A stretch of DNA of 64,000 nt from Auanema rhodensis (Eukaryota; Nematoda; Chromadorea; Rhabditida; Rhabditidae). Numbering within the stretch: position 1 is the first letter of the stretch; the number at the start of each line of letters is the position of its first letter. The stretch is taken from contig CAXKVF010000074.1 in the NCBI GenBank assembly GCA_964057225.1, forward strand, positions 1 through 64,000. Reading direction: 5' to 3'. The notes under the pieces were generated by a model. That model was given only the letters and a program-made list of their open reading frames with translations. It was not told the DNA's origin and did no database searches. Shown here piece after piece: positions 1 to 12,400 of the stretch. Both the position numbers and the translations under genes were made by a program.

Positions 1-3000
1 CCATATTAGTTTAAAAACAATTTTTATTGATATTGGTTCATGGTAACCATGACTTTGAAATTTACGTGAACTTTAATTTATGCTAATTAAATGTACACGT
101 GATGTGCACTTGGATGTAACTCGCTTCACGTGAAAGATAAAGAGATGCGGTTTTCAAAATTAGATTCCTCATGTCCATATTAGTCTAAAAACAAATTTTT
201 ATTGATTTTGGTTCATGGTAACCATGACTTTGAAATTTACGTGAACTTTAATTTATGCTAATTAAAAGTACACGTGATGTGCACTTGGTATGTAACTCGC
301 TTCACGTGAAAGATAAGAGATGCGGTTTTCAAAATTAGATTCCCCATGTCCATATTAGTCTAAAAACAAATTTTTATTGATATTGGTGCATGGTAACCAT
401 GACTTTGAAAGTTACGTGAACTTTAATTTATGCTAATTAAATGTACACGTGATGTGCACTTGGTATGTAACTCGCTTCACGTGAAAGATAAAGAGATGCG
501 GTTTTCAAAATTAGATTCCCCATGTCCATATTAGTCTAAAAACAAATTTTTATTGATATTGGTGCATGGTAACCATGACTTTGAAATTTACGTGAACTTT
601 AATTTATGCTAATTAAATGTACACGTGATGTGCACTTGATATGTAACTCGCTTCACGTGAAAGATGAAGAGATGCGGTTTTCAAAATTAGATTCCCCATG
701 TCCCATATTAGTCTAAAACAAATTTTTATTGATATTGGTGCATGGTAACCATGACTTTGAAATTTACGTGAACTTTAATTTATGCTAATTAAATGTACAC
801 GTGATGTGAACTTGGTATGTAACTCGCTTCACGTGAAAGATAAAGAGATGCGGTTTTCAAAATTAGATTCCCCATGTCCATATTAGTCTAAAAACAAATT
901 TTTATTGATATTGGTGCATGGTAACCATGACTTTGAAATTTACGTGAACTTTAATTTATGCTAATTAAATGTACACGTGATGTGCACTTGGTATGTAACT
1001 CGCTTCACGTGAAAGATAAAGAGATGCGGTTTTCAAAATTAGATTCCCCATGTCCATATTAGTCTAAAAACAAATTTTTATTGATATTGGTGCATGGTAA
1101 CCATGACTTTGAAATTTACGTGAACTTTAATTTATGCTAATTAAATGTACACGTGATGTGCACTTGATATGTAACTCGCTTCACGTGAAAGATGAAGAGA
1201 TGCGGTTTTCAAAATTAGATTCCCCATGTCCATATTAGTCTAAAAACAAATTTTATTGATATTGGTGCATGGTAACCATGACTTTGAAATTTACGTGAAC
1301 TTTAATTTATGCTAATTAAATGTACACGTGATGTGCACTTGGTATGTAACTCGCTTCACGTGAAAGATAAAGAGATGCGGTTTTCAAAATTAGATTCCCC
1401 ATGTCCATATTAGTCTAAAAACAAATTTTTATTGATATTGGTGCATGGTAACCATGACTTTGAAATTTACGTGAACTTTAATTTATGCTAATTAAATGTA
1501 CACGTGATGTGCACTTGGTATGTAACTCGCTTCACGTGAAAGATAAGGAGATGCGGTTTTCAAAATTAGATTCCCCATGTCCATATTAGTCTAAAAACAA
1601 ATTTTTATTGATATTGGTTCATGGTAACCATGACTTTGAAATTTACGTGAACTTTAATTTATGCTAATTAAATGTACACGTGATGTGCACTTGGTATGTA
1701 ACTCGCTTCACGTGAAAGATAAAGAGATGCGGTTTTCAAAATTAGATTCCCCATGTCCATATTAGTTTAAAAAAAATTTTTATTGATATTGGTTCATGGT
1801 AACCATGACTTTGAAATTTACGTGAACTTTAATTTATGCTAATTAAATGTACACGTGATGTGCACTTGGTATGTAACTCGCTTCACGTGAAAGATAAAGA
1901 GATGCGGTTTTCAAAATTAGATTCCTCATGTCCATATTAGTCTAAAAACAAATTTTTATTGATTTTGGTTCATGGTAACCATGACTTTGAAATTTACGTG
2001 AACTTTAATTTATGCTAATTAAAGTACACGTGATGTGCACTTGGTATGTAACTCGCTTCACGTGAAAGATAAAGAGATGCGGTTTTCAAATTAGATTCCC
2101 CATGTCCATATTAGTCTAAAAACAAATTTTTATTGATATTGGTGCATGGTAACCATGACTTTGAAAGTTACGTGAACTTTAATTTATGCTAATTAAATGT
2201 ACACGTGATGTGCACTTGGTATGTAACTCGCTTCACGTGAAAGATAAAGAGATGCGGTTTTCAAAATTAGATTCCCCATGTCCATATTAGTCTAAAAACA
2301 AATTTTTATTGATATTGGTGCATGGTAACCATGACTTTGAAATTTACGTGAACTTTAATTTATGCTAATTAAATGTACACGTGATGTGCACTTGATATGT
2401 AACTCGCTTCACGTGAAAGATGAAGAGATGCGGTTTTCAAAATTAGATTCCCCATGTCCATATTAGTCTAAAAACAAATTTTTATTGATATTGGTGCATG
2501 GTAACCATGACTTTGAAATTTACGTGAACTTTAATTTATGCTAATTAAATGTACACGTGATGTGCACTTGGTATGTAACTCGCTTCACGTGAAAGATAAA
2601 GAGATGCGGTTTTCAAAATTAGATTCCCCATGTCCATATTAGTCTAAAAACAAATTTTTATTGATATTGGTGCATGGTAACCATGACTTTGAAATTTACG
2701 TGAACTTTAATTTATGCTAATTAAATGTACACGTGATGTGCACTTGGTATGTAACTCGCTTCACGTGAAAGATAAAGAGATGCGGTTTTCAAAATTAGAT
2801 TCCCCATGTCCATATTAGTCTAAAAACAAATTTTTATTGATATTGGTGCATGGTAACCATGACTTTGAAATTTACGTGAACTTTAATTTATGCTAATTAA
2901 ATGTACACGTGATGTGCACTTGGTATGTAACTCGCTTCACGTGAAAGATAAAGAGATGCGGTTTTCAAAATTAGATTCCCCATGTCCATATTAGTCTAAA

Positions 3001-3512
3001 AACAAATTTTTATTGATATTGGTTCATGGTAACCATGACTTTGAAATTTACGTGAACTTTAATTTATGCTAATTAAATGTACACGTGATGTGCACTTGGT
3101 ATGTAACTCGCTTCACGTGAAAGATAAAGAGATGCGGTTTTCAAAATTAGATTCCCCATGTCCATATTAGTCTAAAAACAAATTTTTATTGATATTGGTG
3201 CATGGTAACCATGACTTTGAAATTTACGTGAACTTTAATTTATGCTAATTAAATGTACACGTGATGTGCACTTGGTATGTAACTCGCTTCACGTGAAAGA
3301 TAAGAGATGCGGTTTTCAAAATTAGATTCCCCATGTCCATATTAGTCTAAAAACAAATTTTTATTGATATTGGTTCATGGTAACCATGACTTTGAAATTT
3401 ACGTGAACTTTAATTTATGCTAATTAAATGTACACGTGATGTGCACTTGGTATGTAACTCGCTTCACGTGAAAGATAAAGAGATGCGGTTTTCAAAATTA
3501 GATTCCCCATGT
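1..3512 (+). repeat. Left segment with a 10-monomer repeat offset (~1,756 bp)
   Basis: The first monomers recur 1,756-1,757 bp downstream in the same order. The head with C11->T (ATTAGTTTA) is at 1 and 1757. CCTC instead of CCCC is at 167 and 1924. ATTGATTTTGG is at 201 and 1958. T62->G (GAAAGTT) is at 411 and 2167. The G114->A plus GAAG monomer is at 639 and 2395. At least four consecutive monomers (~700 bp) are clearly paired; after that the two copies diverge in marker order. Base 1 starts exactly on the chosen landmark only because that landmark was taken from here. Confidence 0.85.
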
Positions 3513-5107
3513 CCATATTAGTCTAAAAACAAATTTTTATTGATATTGGTGCATGGTAACCATGACTTTGAAATTTACGTGAACTTTAATTTATGCTAAT
3601 TAAATGTACACGTGATGTGCACTTGGTATGTAACTCGCTTCACGTGAAAGATGAAAGAGATGCGGTTTTCAAAATTAGATTCCCCATGTCCATATTAGTC
3701 TAAAAACAAATTTTTATTGATATTGGTGCATGGTAACCATGACTTTGAAATTTACGTGAACTTTAATTTATGCTAATTAAATGTACACGTGATGTGCACT
3801 TGGTATGTAACTCGCTTCACGTGAAAGATAAAGAGATGCGGTTTTCAAAATTAGATTCCCCATGTCCATATTAGTCTAAAAACAAATTTTTATTGATATT
3901 GGTGCATGGTAACCATGACTTTGAAATTTACGTGAACTTTAATTTATGCTAATTAAATGTACACGTGATGTGCACTTGGTATGTAACTCGCTTCACGTGA
4001 AAGATAAAGAGATGCGGTTTTCAAATTAGATTCCCCATGTCCATATTAGTCTAAAAACAAATTTTTATTGATATTGCTTCATGGTAACCATGACTTTGAA
4101 ATTTACGTGAACTTTAATTTATGCTAATTAAATGTACACGTGATGTGCACTTGGTATGTAACTCGCTTCACGTGAAAGATAAGAGATGCGGTTTTCAAAA
4201 TTAGATTTCCCATGTCCATATTAGTCTAAAAACAAATTTTTATTGATATTGGTGCATGGTAACCATGACTTTGAAATTTACGTGAACTTTAATTTATGCT
4301 AATTAAATGTACACGTGATGTGCACTTGGTATGTAACTCGCTTCACGTGAAAGATGAAGAGATGCGGTTTTCAAAATTAGATTCCCCATGTCCATATTAG
4401 TCTGAAAACAAATTTTTATTGATATTGGTGCATGGTAACCATGACTTTGAAATTTACGTGAACTTTAATTTATGCTAATTAAATGTACACGTGATGTGCA
4501 CTTGGTATGTAACTCGCTTCACGTGAAAGATAAAGAGATGCGGTTTTCAAAATTAGATTCCCCATGTCCATATTAGTCTAAAAACAAATTTTTATTGATA
4601 TTGGTGCATGGTAACCATGACTTTGAAATTTACGTGAACTTTAATTTATGCTAATTAAATGTACACGTGATGTGCACTTGGTATGTAACTCGCTTCACGT
4701 GAAAGATAAAGAGATGCCGTTTTCAAAATTAGATTCCCCATGTCCATATTAGTCTAAAAACAAATTTTTATTGATATTGGTGCATGGTAACCATGACTTT
4801 GAAATTTACGTGAACTTTAATTTATGCTAATTAAATGTACACGTGATGTGCACTTGGTATGTAACTCGCTTCACGTGAAAGATGAAGAGATGCGGTTTTC
4901 AAAATTAGATTCCCCATGTCCATATTAGTCTGAAAACAAATTTTTATTGATATTGGTGCATGGTAACCATGACTTTGAAATTTACGTGAACTTTAATTTA
5001 TGCTAATTAAATGTACACGTGATGTGCACTTGGTATGTAACTCGCTTCACGTGAAAGATAAAGAGATGCGGTTTTCAAAATTAGATTCCCCATGTCCATA
5101 TTAGTCT

Positions 5108-5121
5108 AAAAACAAATTTTT
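5108..5121 (+). other. A-tract/T-tract pair in each monomer
   Basis: An A5 run followed by CAAA and a T5 run (monomer 13-26) is kept in almost every copy. Such A-tracts are known to bend DNA and to influence nucleosome placement. The next tract cluster, TTTTCAAAA at 153-161, lies about 30 bp upstream of the following monomer's A5, close to three helical turns. In-phase curvature is therefore plausible but not calculated. Several variants fall here: A13->G, A14->C, A19->G, T24->A, and an AAAAG form one base shorter. Confidence 0.6.
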
Positions 5122-5134
5122 ATTGATATTGGTG

Positions 5135-5147
5135 CATGGTAACCATG
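5135..5147. other. CATGGT/ACCATG inverted repeat with GGTAACC core
   Basis: Two 6-bp arms, CATGGT and ACCATG, flank a single A (monomer 40-52). In T-head and C-head monomers, where position 39 is T, the arms grow to 7 bp (TCATGGT/ACCATGA). In G-head monomers they stay at 6. The rare GTTGAATGG head loses the outer C. The GGTAACC core survives in essentially every copy, including those with a C-C-T-T-G change just after it (21141, 23426, 48416). It could be a protein site or extrude as a small hairpin; neither is shown. Confidence 0.75.
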
Positions 5148-5167
5148 ACTTTGAAATTTACGTGAAC

Positions 5168-5187
5168 TTTAATTTATGCTAATTAAA
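5168..5187. other. TTTAATT/AATTAAA inverted repeat
   Basis: Seven-base arms TTTAATT and AATTAAA surround the six-base spacer TATGCT (monomer 73-92). The segment is entirely A/T apart from the GC in the spacer, so it should melt easily. T73->C copies (for example 53893, 56885, 59173, 60581, 61285) break the outermost arm base. C84->T copies (35425, 40353, 46865) change only the spacer. Confidence 0.65.
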
Positions 5188-5191
5188 TGTA

Positions 5192-5199
5192 CACGTGAT
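5192..5199 (-). other. CDEI-like octamer ATCACGTG on the minus strand
   Basis: Read on the minus strand, monomer 97-104 gives ATCACGTG, an exact match to the budding-yeast centromere element CDEI, RTCACRTG, which is bound by the bHLH protein Cbf1. The TTCACGTG at 127-134 matches seven of eight positions. The motif is short and the array looks nothing like a yeast point centromere (no CDEII/CDEIII arrangement), so this is recorded as a motif match and not as a functional site. Confidence 0.4.
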
Positions 5200-5247
5200 G
5201 TGCACTTGGTATGTAACTCGCTTCACGTGAAAGATAAAGAGATGCGG

Positions 5248-5256
5248 TTTTCAAAA
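5248..5256. other. TTTTCAAAA dyad
   Basis: Four T, one C and four A form a short dyad (monomer 153-161). Most copies keep it. C157->G occurs at 18080, 20368, 43947 and 45003. C157->T occurs with the GTTGAATGG head group and at about 47112. A one-A contraction (CAAATTA) is common only in the first 17.4 kb. Confidence 0.6.
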
Positions 5257-7360
5257 TTAGATTCCCCATGTCCATATTAGTCTAAAAACAAATTTTTATT
5301 GATATTGGTGCATGGTAACCATGACTTTGAAATTTACGTGAACTTTAATTTATGCTAATTAAATGTACACGTGATGTGCACTTGGTATGTAACTCGCTTC
5401 ACGTGAAAGATAAAGAGATGCGGTTTTCAAAATTAGATTCCCCATGTCCATATTAGTCTAAAAACAAATTTTTATTGATATTGGTGCATGGTAACCATGA
5501 CTTTGAAATTTACGTGAACTTTAATTTATGCTAATTAAATGTACACGTGATGTGCACTTGGTATGTAACTCGCTTCACGTGAAAGATAAGAGATGCGGTT
5601 TTCAAAATTAGATTCCCCATGTCCATATTAGTCTAAAAACAAATTTTTATTGATATTGGTGCATGGTAACCATGACTTTGAAATTTACGTGAACTTTAAT
5701 TTATGCTAATTAAATGTACACGTGATGTGCACTTGGTATGTAACTCGCTTCACGTGAAAGATAAAGAGATGCGGTTTTCAAAATTAGATTCCCCATGTCC
5801 ATATTAGTCTAAAAACAAATTTTTATTGATATTGGTGCATGGTAACCATGACTTTGAAATTTACGTGAACTTTAATTTATGCTAATTAAATGTACACGTG
5901 ATGTGCACTTGGTATGTAACTCGCTTCACGTGAAAGATAAAGAGATGCGGTTTTCAAAATTAGATTCCCCATGTCCATATTAGTCTAAAAACAAATTTTT
6001 ATTGATATTGGTGCATGGTAACCATGACTTTGAAATTTACGTGAACTTTAATTTATGCTAATTAAATGTACACGTGATGTGCACTTGGTATGTAACTCGC
6101 TTCACGTGAAAGATAAAGAGATGCGGTTTTCAAAATTAGATTCCCCATGTCCATATTAGTCTAAAAACAAATTTTTATTGATATTGGTGCATGGTAACCA
6201 TGACTTTGAAATTTACGTGAACTTTAATTTATGCTAATTAAATGTACACGTGATGTGCACTTGGTATGTAACTCGCTTCACGTGAAAGATAAAGAGATGC
6301 GGTTTTCAAATTAGATTCCCCATGTCCATATTAGTCTAAAAACAAATTTTTATTGATATTGGTGCATGGTAACCATGACTTTGAAATTTACGTGAACTTT
6401 AATTTATGCTAATTAAATGTACACGTGATGTGCACTTGGTATGTAACTCGCTTCACGTGAAAGATAAAGAGATGCGGTTTTCAAAATTAGATTCCCCATG
6501 TCCATATTAGTCTAAAAACAAATTTTTATTGATATTGGTGCATGGTAACCATGACTTTGAAATTTACGTGAACTTTAATTTATGCTAATTAAATGTACAC
6601 GTGATGTGCACTTGGTATGTAACTCGCTTCACGTGAAAGATAAAGAGATGCGGTTTTCAAAATTAGATTCCCCATGTCCATATTAGTCTAAAAACAAATT
6701 TTTATTGATATTGGTGCATGGTAACCATGACTTTGAAATTTACGTGAACTTTAATTTATGCTAATTAAATGTACACGTGATGTGCACTTGGTATGTAACT
6801 CGCTTCACGTGAAAGATAAGAGATGCGGTTTTCAAAATTAGATTCCCCATGTCCATATTAGTCTAAAAACAAATTTTTATTGATATTGGTGCATGGTAAC
6901 CATGACTTTGAAATTTACGTGAACTTTAATTTATGCTAATTAAATGTACACGTGATGTGCACTTGGTATGTAACTCGCTTCACGTGAAAGATAAAGAGAT
7001 GCGGTTTTCAAAATTAGATTCCCCATGTCCATATTAGTCTAAAAACAAATTTTTATTGATATTGGTGCATGGTAACCATGACTTTGAAATTTACGTGAAC
7101 TTTAATTTATGCTAATTAAATGTACACGTGATGTGCACTTGGTATGTAACTCGCTTCACGTGAAAGATAAAGAGATGCGGTTTTCAAAATTAGATTCCCC
7201 ATGTCCATATTAGTCTAAAAACAAATTTTTATTGATATTGGTGCATGGTAACCATGACTTTGAAATTTACGTGAACTTTAATTTATGCTAATTAAATGTA
7301 CACGTGATGTGCACTTGGTATGTAACTCGCTTCACGTGAAAGATAAAGAGATGCGGTTTT

Positions 7361-9480
7361 CAAATTAGATTCCCCATGTCCATATTAGTCTAAAAACAAA
7401 TTTTTATTGATATTGGTGCATGGTAACCATGACTTTGAAATTTACGTGAACTTTAATTTATGCTAATTAAATGTACACGTGATGTGCACTTGGTATGTAA
7501 CTCGCTTCACGTGAAAGATGAAGAGATGCGGTTTTCAAAATTAGATTCCCCATGTCCATATTAGTCTAAAAACAAATTTTTATTGATATTGGTGCATGGT
7601 AACCATGACTTTGAAATTTACGTGAACTTTAATTTATGCTAATTAAATGTACACGTGATGTGCACTTGGTATGTAACTCGCTTCACGTGAAAGATAAAGA
7701 GATGCGGTTTTCAAAATTAGATTCCCCATGTCCATATTAGTCTAAAAACAAATTTTTATTGATATTGGTGCATGGTAACCATGACTTTGAAATTTACGTG
7801 AACTTTAATTTATGCTAATTAAATGTACACGTGATGTGCACTTGGTATGTAACTCGCTTCACGTGAAAGATAAAGAGATGCGGTTTTCAAAATTAGATTC
7901 CCCATGTCCATATTAGTCTAAAAACAAATTTTTATTGATATTGGTGCATGGTAACCATGACTTTGAAATTTACGTGAACTTTAATTTATGCTAATTAAAT
8001 GTACACGTGATGTGCACTTGGTATGTAACTCGCTTCACGTGAAAGATAAAGAGATGCGGTTTTCAAATTAGATTCCCCATGTCCATATTAGTCTAAAAAC
8101 AAATTTTTATTGATATTGGTGCATGGTAACCATGACTTTGAAATTTACGTGAACTTTAATTTATGCTAATTAAATGTACACGTGATGTGCACTTGATATG
8201 TAACTCGCTTCACGTGAAAGATGAAGAGATGCGGTTTTCAAAATTAGATTCCCCATGTCCATATTAGTCTAAAAACAAATTTTTATTGATATTGGTGCAT
8301 GGTAACCATGACTTTGAAATTTACGTGAACTTTAATTTATGCTAATTAAATGTACACGTGATGTGCACTTGGTATGTAACTCGCTTCACGTGAAAGATAA
8401 AGAGATGCGGTTTTCAAAATTAGATTCCCCATGTCCATATTAGTCTAAAAACAAATTTTTATTGATATTGGTGCATGGTAACCATGACTTTGAAATTTAC
8501 GTGAACTTTAATTTATGCTAATTAAATGTACACGTGATGTGCACTTGGTATGTAACTCGCTTCACGTGAAAGATAAAGAGATGCGGTTTTCAAAATTAGA
8601 TTCCCCATGTCCATATTAGTCTAAAAACAAATTTTTATTGATATTGGTGCATGGTAACCATGACTTTGAAATTTACGTGAACTTTAATTTATGCTAATTA
8701 AATGTACACGTGATGTGCACTTGGTATGTAACTCGCTTCACGTGAAAGATAAAGAGATGCGGTTTTCAAAATTAGATTCCCCATGTCCATATTAGTCTAA
8801 AAACAAATTTTTATTGATATTGGTGCATGGTAACCATGACTTTGAAATTTACGTGAACTTTAATTTATGCTAATTAAATGTACACGTGATGTGCACTTGA
8901 TATGTAACTCGCTTCACGTGAAAGATGAAGAGATTGCGGTTTTCAAAATTAGATTCCCCATGTCCATATTAGTCTAAAAACAAATTTTTATTGATATTGG
9001 TGCATGGTAACCATGACTTTGAAATTTACGTGAACTTTAATTTATGCTAATTAAATGTACACGTGATGTGCACTTGGTATGTAACTCGCTTCACGTGAAA
9101 GATAAAGAGATGCGGTTTTCAAAATTAGATTCCCCATGTCCATATTAGTCTAAAAACAAATTTTTATTGATATTGGTGCATGGTAACCATGACTTTGAAA
9201 TTTACGTGAACTTTAATTTATGCTAATTAAATGTACACGTGATGTGCACTTGGTATGTAACTCGCTTCACGTGAAAGATAAAGAGATGCGGTTTTCAAAT
9301 TAGATTCCCCATGTCCATATTAGTCTAAAAACAAATTTTTATTGATATTGGTGCATGGTAACCATGACTTTGAAATTTACGTGAACTTTAATTTATGCTA
9401 ATTAAATGTACACGTGATGTGCACTTGGTATGTAACTCGCTTCACGTGAAAGATGAAGAGATGCGGTTTTCAAAATTAGA
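7361..9480 (+). repeat. Local 4-monomer higher-order repeat
   Basis: GAAG monomers fall at 7520, 8223 and 8926, i.e. steps of 703 bp (four monomers minus one base). The preceding monomer carries the CAAATTA contraction at 7361 and 8063, and again at about 9296 before the GAAG monomer at 9455. The last two of the first three GAAG monomers also carry G114->A (8196 and 8900). Co-inheritance of a one-base contraction with the GAAG allele shows that some of these contractions are real and not sequencing noise. Confidence 0.75.
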
Positions 9481-12400
9481 TTCCCCATGTCCATATTAGT
9501 CTAAAAACAAATTTTTATTGATATTGGTGCATGGTAACCATGACTTTGAAATTTACGTGAACTTTAATTTATGCTAATTAAATGTACACGTGATGTGCAC
9601 TTGGTATGTAACTCGCTTCACGTGAAAGATAAAGAGATGCGGTTTTCAAAATTAGATTCCCCATGTCCATATTAGTCTAAAAACAAATTTTTATTGATAT
9701 TGGTGCATGGTAACCATGACTTTGAAATTTACGTGAACTTTAATTTATGCTAATTAAATGTACACGTGATGTGCACTTGGTATGTAACTCGCTTCACGTG
9801 AAAGATAAAGAGATGCGGTTTTCAAAATTAGATTCCCCATGTCCATATTAGTCTAAAAACAAATTTTTATTGATATTGGTGCATGGTAACCATGACTTTG
9901 AAATTTACGTGAACTTTAATTTATGCTAATTAAATGTACACGTGATGTGCACTTGGTATGTAACTCGCTTCACGTGAAAGATAAGAGATGCGGTTTTCAA
10001 AATTAGATTCCCCATGTCCATATTAGTCTAAAAACAAATTTTTATTGATATTGGTGCATGGTAACCATGACTTTGAAATTTACGTGAACTTTAATTTATG
10101 CTAATTAAATGTACACGTGATGTGCACTTGGTATGTAACTCGCTTCACGTGAAAGATAAAGAGATGCGGTTTTCAAAATTAGATTCCCCATGTCCATATT
10201 AGTCTAAAAACAAATTTTTATTGATATTGGTGCATGGTAACCATGACTTTGAAATTTACGTGAACTTTAATTTATGCTAATTAAATGTACACGTGATGTG
10301 CACTTGGTATGTAACTCGCTTCACGTGAAAGATGAAGAGATGCGGTTTTCAAAATTAGATTCCCCATGTCCATATTAGTCTAAAAACAAATTTTTATTGA
10401 TATTGGTGCATGGTAACCATGACTTTGAAATTTACGTGAACTTTAATTTATGCTAATTAAATGTACACGTGATGTGCACTTGGTATGTAACTCGCTTCAC
10501 GTGAAAGATAAAGAGATGCGGTTTCAAAATTAGATTCCCCATGTCCATATTAGTCTAAAAACAAATTTTTATTGATATTGGTGCATGGTAACCATGACTT
10601 TGAAATTTACGTGAACTTTAATTTATGCTAATTAAATGTACACGTGATGTGCACTTGGTATGTAACTCGCTTCACGTGAAAGATAAAGAGATGCGGTTTT
10701 CAAAATTAGATTCCCCATGTCCATATTAGTCTAAAAACAAATTTTATTGATATTGGTGCATGGTAACCATGACTTTGAAATTTACGTGAACTTTAATTTA
10801 TGCTAATTAAATGTACACGTGATGTGCACTTGGTATGTAACTCGCTTCACGTGAAAGATAAAGAGATGCGGTTTTCAAAATTAGATTCCCCATGTCCATA
10901 TTAGTCTAAAAACAAATTTTTATTGATATTGGTGCATGGTAACCATGACTTTGAAATTTACGTGAACTTTAATTTATGCTAATTAAATGTACACGTGATG
11001 TGCACTTGGTATGTAACTCGCTTCACGTGAAAGATGAAGAGATGCGGTTTTCAAATTAGATTCCCCATGTCCATATTAGTCTAAAAACAAATTTTTATTG
11101 ATATTGGTGCATGGTAACCATGACTTTGAAATTTACGTGAACTTTAATTTATGCTAATTAAATGTACACGTGATGTGCACTTGGTATGTAACTCGCTTCA
11201 CGTGAAAGATAAAGAGATGCGGTTTTCAAAATTAGATTCCCCATGTCCATATTAGTCTAAAAACAAATTTTTATTGATATTGGTGCATGGTAACCATGAC
11301 TTTGAAATTTACGTGAACTTTAATTTATGCTAATTAAATGTACACGTGATGTGCACTTGGTATGTAACTCGCTTCACGTGAAAGATAAAGAGATGCGGTT
11401 TTCAAAATTAGATTCCCCATGTCCATATTAGTCTAAAAACAAATTTTTATTGATATTGGTGCATGGTAACCATGACTTTGAAATTTACGTGAACTTTAAT
11501 TTATGCTAATTAAATGTACACGTGATGTGCACTTGGTATGTAACTCGCTTCACGTGAAAGATAAAGAGATGCGGTTTTCAAAATTAGATTCCCCATGTCC
11601 ATATTAGTCTAAAAACAAATTTTTATTGATATTGGTGCATGGTAACCATGACTTTGAAATTTACGTGAACTTTAATTTATGCTAATTAAATGTACACGTG
11701 ATGTGCACTTGGTATGTAACTCGCTTCACGTGAAAGATGAAGAGATGCGGTTTTCAAAATTAGATTCCCCATGTCCATATTAGTCTAAAAACAAATTTTT
11801 ATTGATATTGGTGCATGGTAACCATGACTTTGAAATTTACGTGAACTTTAATTTATGCTAATTAAATGTACACGTGATGTGCACTTGGTATGTAACTCGC
11901 TTCACGTGAAAGATAAAGAGATGCGGTTTTCAAAATTAGATTCCCCATGTCCATATTAGTCTAAAAACAAATTTTTATTGATATTGGTGCATGGTAACCA
12001 TGACTTTGAAATTTACGTGAACTTTAATTTATGCTAATTAAATGTACACGTGATGTGCACTTGGTATGTAACTCGCTTCACGTGAAAGATAAGAGATGCG
12101 GTTTTCAAAATTAGATTCCCCATGTCCATATTAGTCTAAAACAAATTTTTATTGATATTGGTGCATGGTAACCATGACTTTGAAATTTACGTGAACTTTA
12201 ATTTATGCTAATTAAATGTACACGTGATGTGCACTTGGTATGTAACTCGCTTCACGTGAAAGATAGAAGAGATGCGGTTTTCAAAATTAGATTCCCCATG
12301 TCCATATTAGTCTAAAAACAAATTTTTATTGATATTGGTGCATGGTAACCATGACTTTGAAATTTACGTGAACTTTAATTTATGCTAATTAAATGTACAC

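Larger units (their letters stand above)
5160..5230 (+). other. Three ACGTGA boxes at ~32-33 bp spacing
   Basis: ACGTGA occurs at monomer positions 65-70, 98-103 and 130-135 (window 5160, 5193 and 5225), spaced 33 and 32 bp, about three turns of B-DNA. The second and third are embedded in the palindrome CACGTG, and the third extends to the perfect 10-bp palindrome TTCACGTGAA. CACGTG is a known core for bHLH and bZIP factors (E-box/G-box), so the array holds roughly 700 such cores. Binding is inference only. Confidence 0.7.
5096..5271 (+). repeat. Reference monomer matching the consensus
   Basis: This copy matches the majority sequence at every position and is used as the coordinate frame: monomer position n is window base 5095+n. 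In order it holds an A5/T5 tract (13-26), the variable head GTGC (37-40), GGTAACC (43-49) inside a short inverted repeat, three ACGTGA boxes (65, 98, 130), an AATTAAA inverted repeat (73-92), GTGCAC (105-110), the AAAG/GAAG variable site (141) and TTTTCAAAA (153-161). There are five CpGs, at 66, 99, 124, 131 and 150. The choice of base 1 is arbitrary, because the natural unit boundary of a tandem repeat cannot be read from the sequence. Confidence 0.97.
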
